Part shown: positions 27,862-27,933 of the stretch, piece by piece
Layout: every line of letters starts with the position of its first letter
Position numbering within the stretch: the stretch's first letter is position 1
Assembly (NCBI GenBank): GCA_964459095.1
Contig: CAYWKL010000011.1
Location: forward strand, 1 to 27,933
Length of the DNA: 27,933 nt
Direction of reading: 5' to 3'
Source of the DNA: CAYWKL01 sp964459095
GTDB lineage: Bacteria; Patescibacteriota; Microgenomatia; Daviesbacterales; UBA10151
Position numbers and translations under genes: made by a program
Notes under the pieces: generated by a model
The model's database searches: none
The model's input: the letters and a program-made list of their open reading frames with translations, nothing else
What the model was told of the DNA's origin: nothing

Positions 27862-27933
27862 GTGAAGTTTTATTGAACTACGGTATGTACACTTAAATAT
27901 CCGACACTAACTCCTTTAAAAATTGATTAGGTG

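Overview
The window (about 28 kb, AT-rich, standard genetic code, mostly short intergenic gaps) looks like a chromosome segment of a Candidate Phyla Radiation (Patescibacteria) bacterium, most likely Microgenomates-like. This placement is an inference from gene style: a short alanyl-tRNA synthetase without the C-terminal domains, an RNase J with an altered motif, small sortases with a P/S/T-rich partner, a membrane-anchored baseplate-J-like protein, and many genes without a Shine-Dalgarno. No gene-free stretch exceeds 300 bases; the longest gaps (about 120-170 bases) hold promoters, hairpins and dispersed repeats and are annotated.

Layout. 1-3611: RNA-turnover block on the + strand, with the tail of polynucleotide phosphorylase, a small membrane protein, a protease-less Lon-type AAA+ ATPase, and RNase J. 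3681-7518: cell-division and envelope genes (FtsK/SpoIIIE translocase with an unresolved N-terminus, a secreted P/S/T-rich protein with a sorting-like tail, a sortase, a RodZ-like protein). 7527-11351: an XRE/MmyB-type regulator, a small membrane protein, alaS, and a REP-associated tyrosine transposase bracketed by near-perfect palindromes. 11484-15814: an ASKHA-TM-baseplate-J-like envelope protein, a second sortase, the YqgF/RuvX nuclease and the MltG terminase. 15852-18212: a Clp_N protein with a C-terminal helix-hairpin-helix domain, a VapBC-type toxin-antitoxin pair and two small exported proteins. 18240-20338: a Cys-rich PD-(D/E)XK nuclease-like protein, then metK behind an S-box-type SAM riboswitch. 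20385-21262: a DUF4430 protein overlapping a DUF6580/ECF-S-like membrane protein. 21283-23907: a redox block (DipZ-like CcdA-thioredoxin, nickel superoxide dismutase SodN, its maturation protease SodX). 23951-25121: an AbrB/Doc toxin-antitoxin pair and an FMN reductase. 25155-27788: tgt, an orphan gene, and a second copy of the tgt 3' end.

Three themes run across the window. (i) Many genes have a good -10 element only 6-10 bases before the start codon, so their mRNAs should be leaderless or nearly so. (ii) Short GC-rich or palindromic repeats have entered genes in frame (alaS, the baseplate-J-like gene, the nuclease gene, tgt), and some supply expression signals: a REP-like palindrome provides the Shine-Dalgarno of tgt and a MITE-like repeat provides the likely start codon of sodX. 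(iii) The duplicated tgt tail flanking one orphan gene looks like the footprint of an insertion at the 3' end of tgt.

The best candidates for undescribed biology are the Lon-like ATPase that lacks both the protease domain and the pore-loop aromatic, the Clp_N/alpha-CTD-like fusion, the orphan gene between the two tgt tails, and the compact SAM riboswitch.
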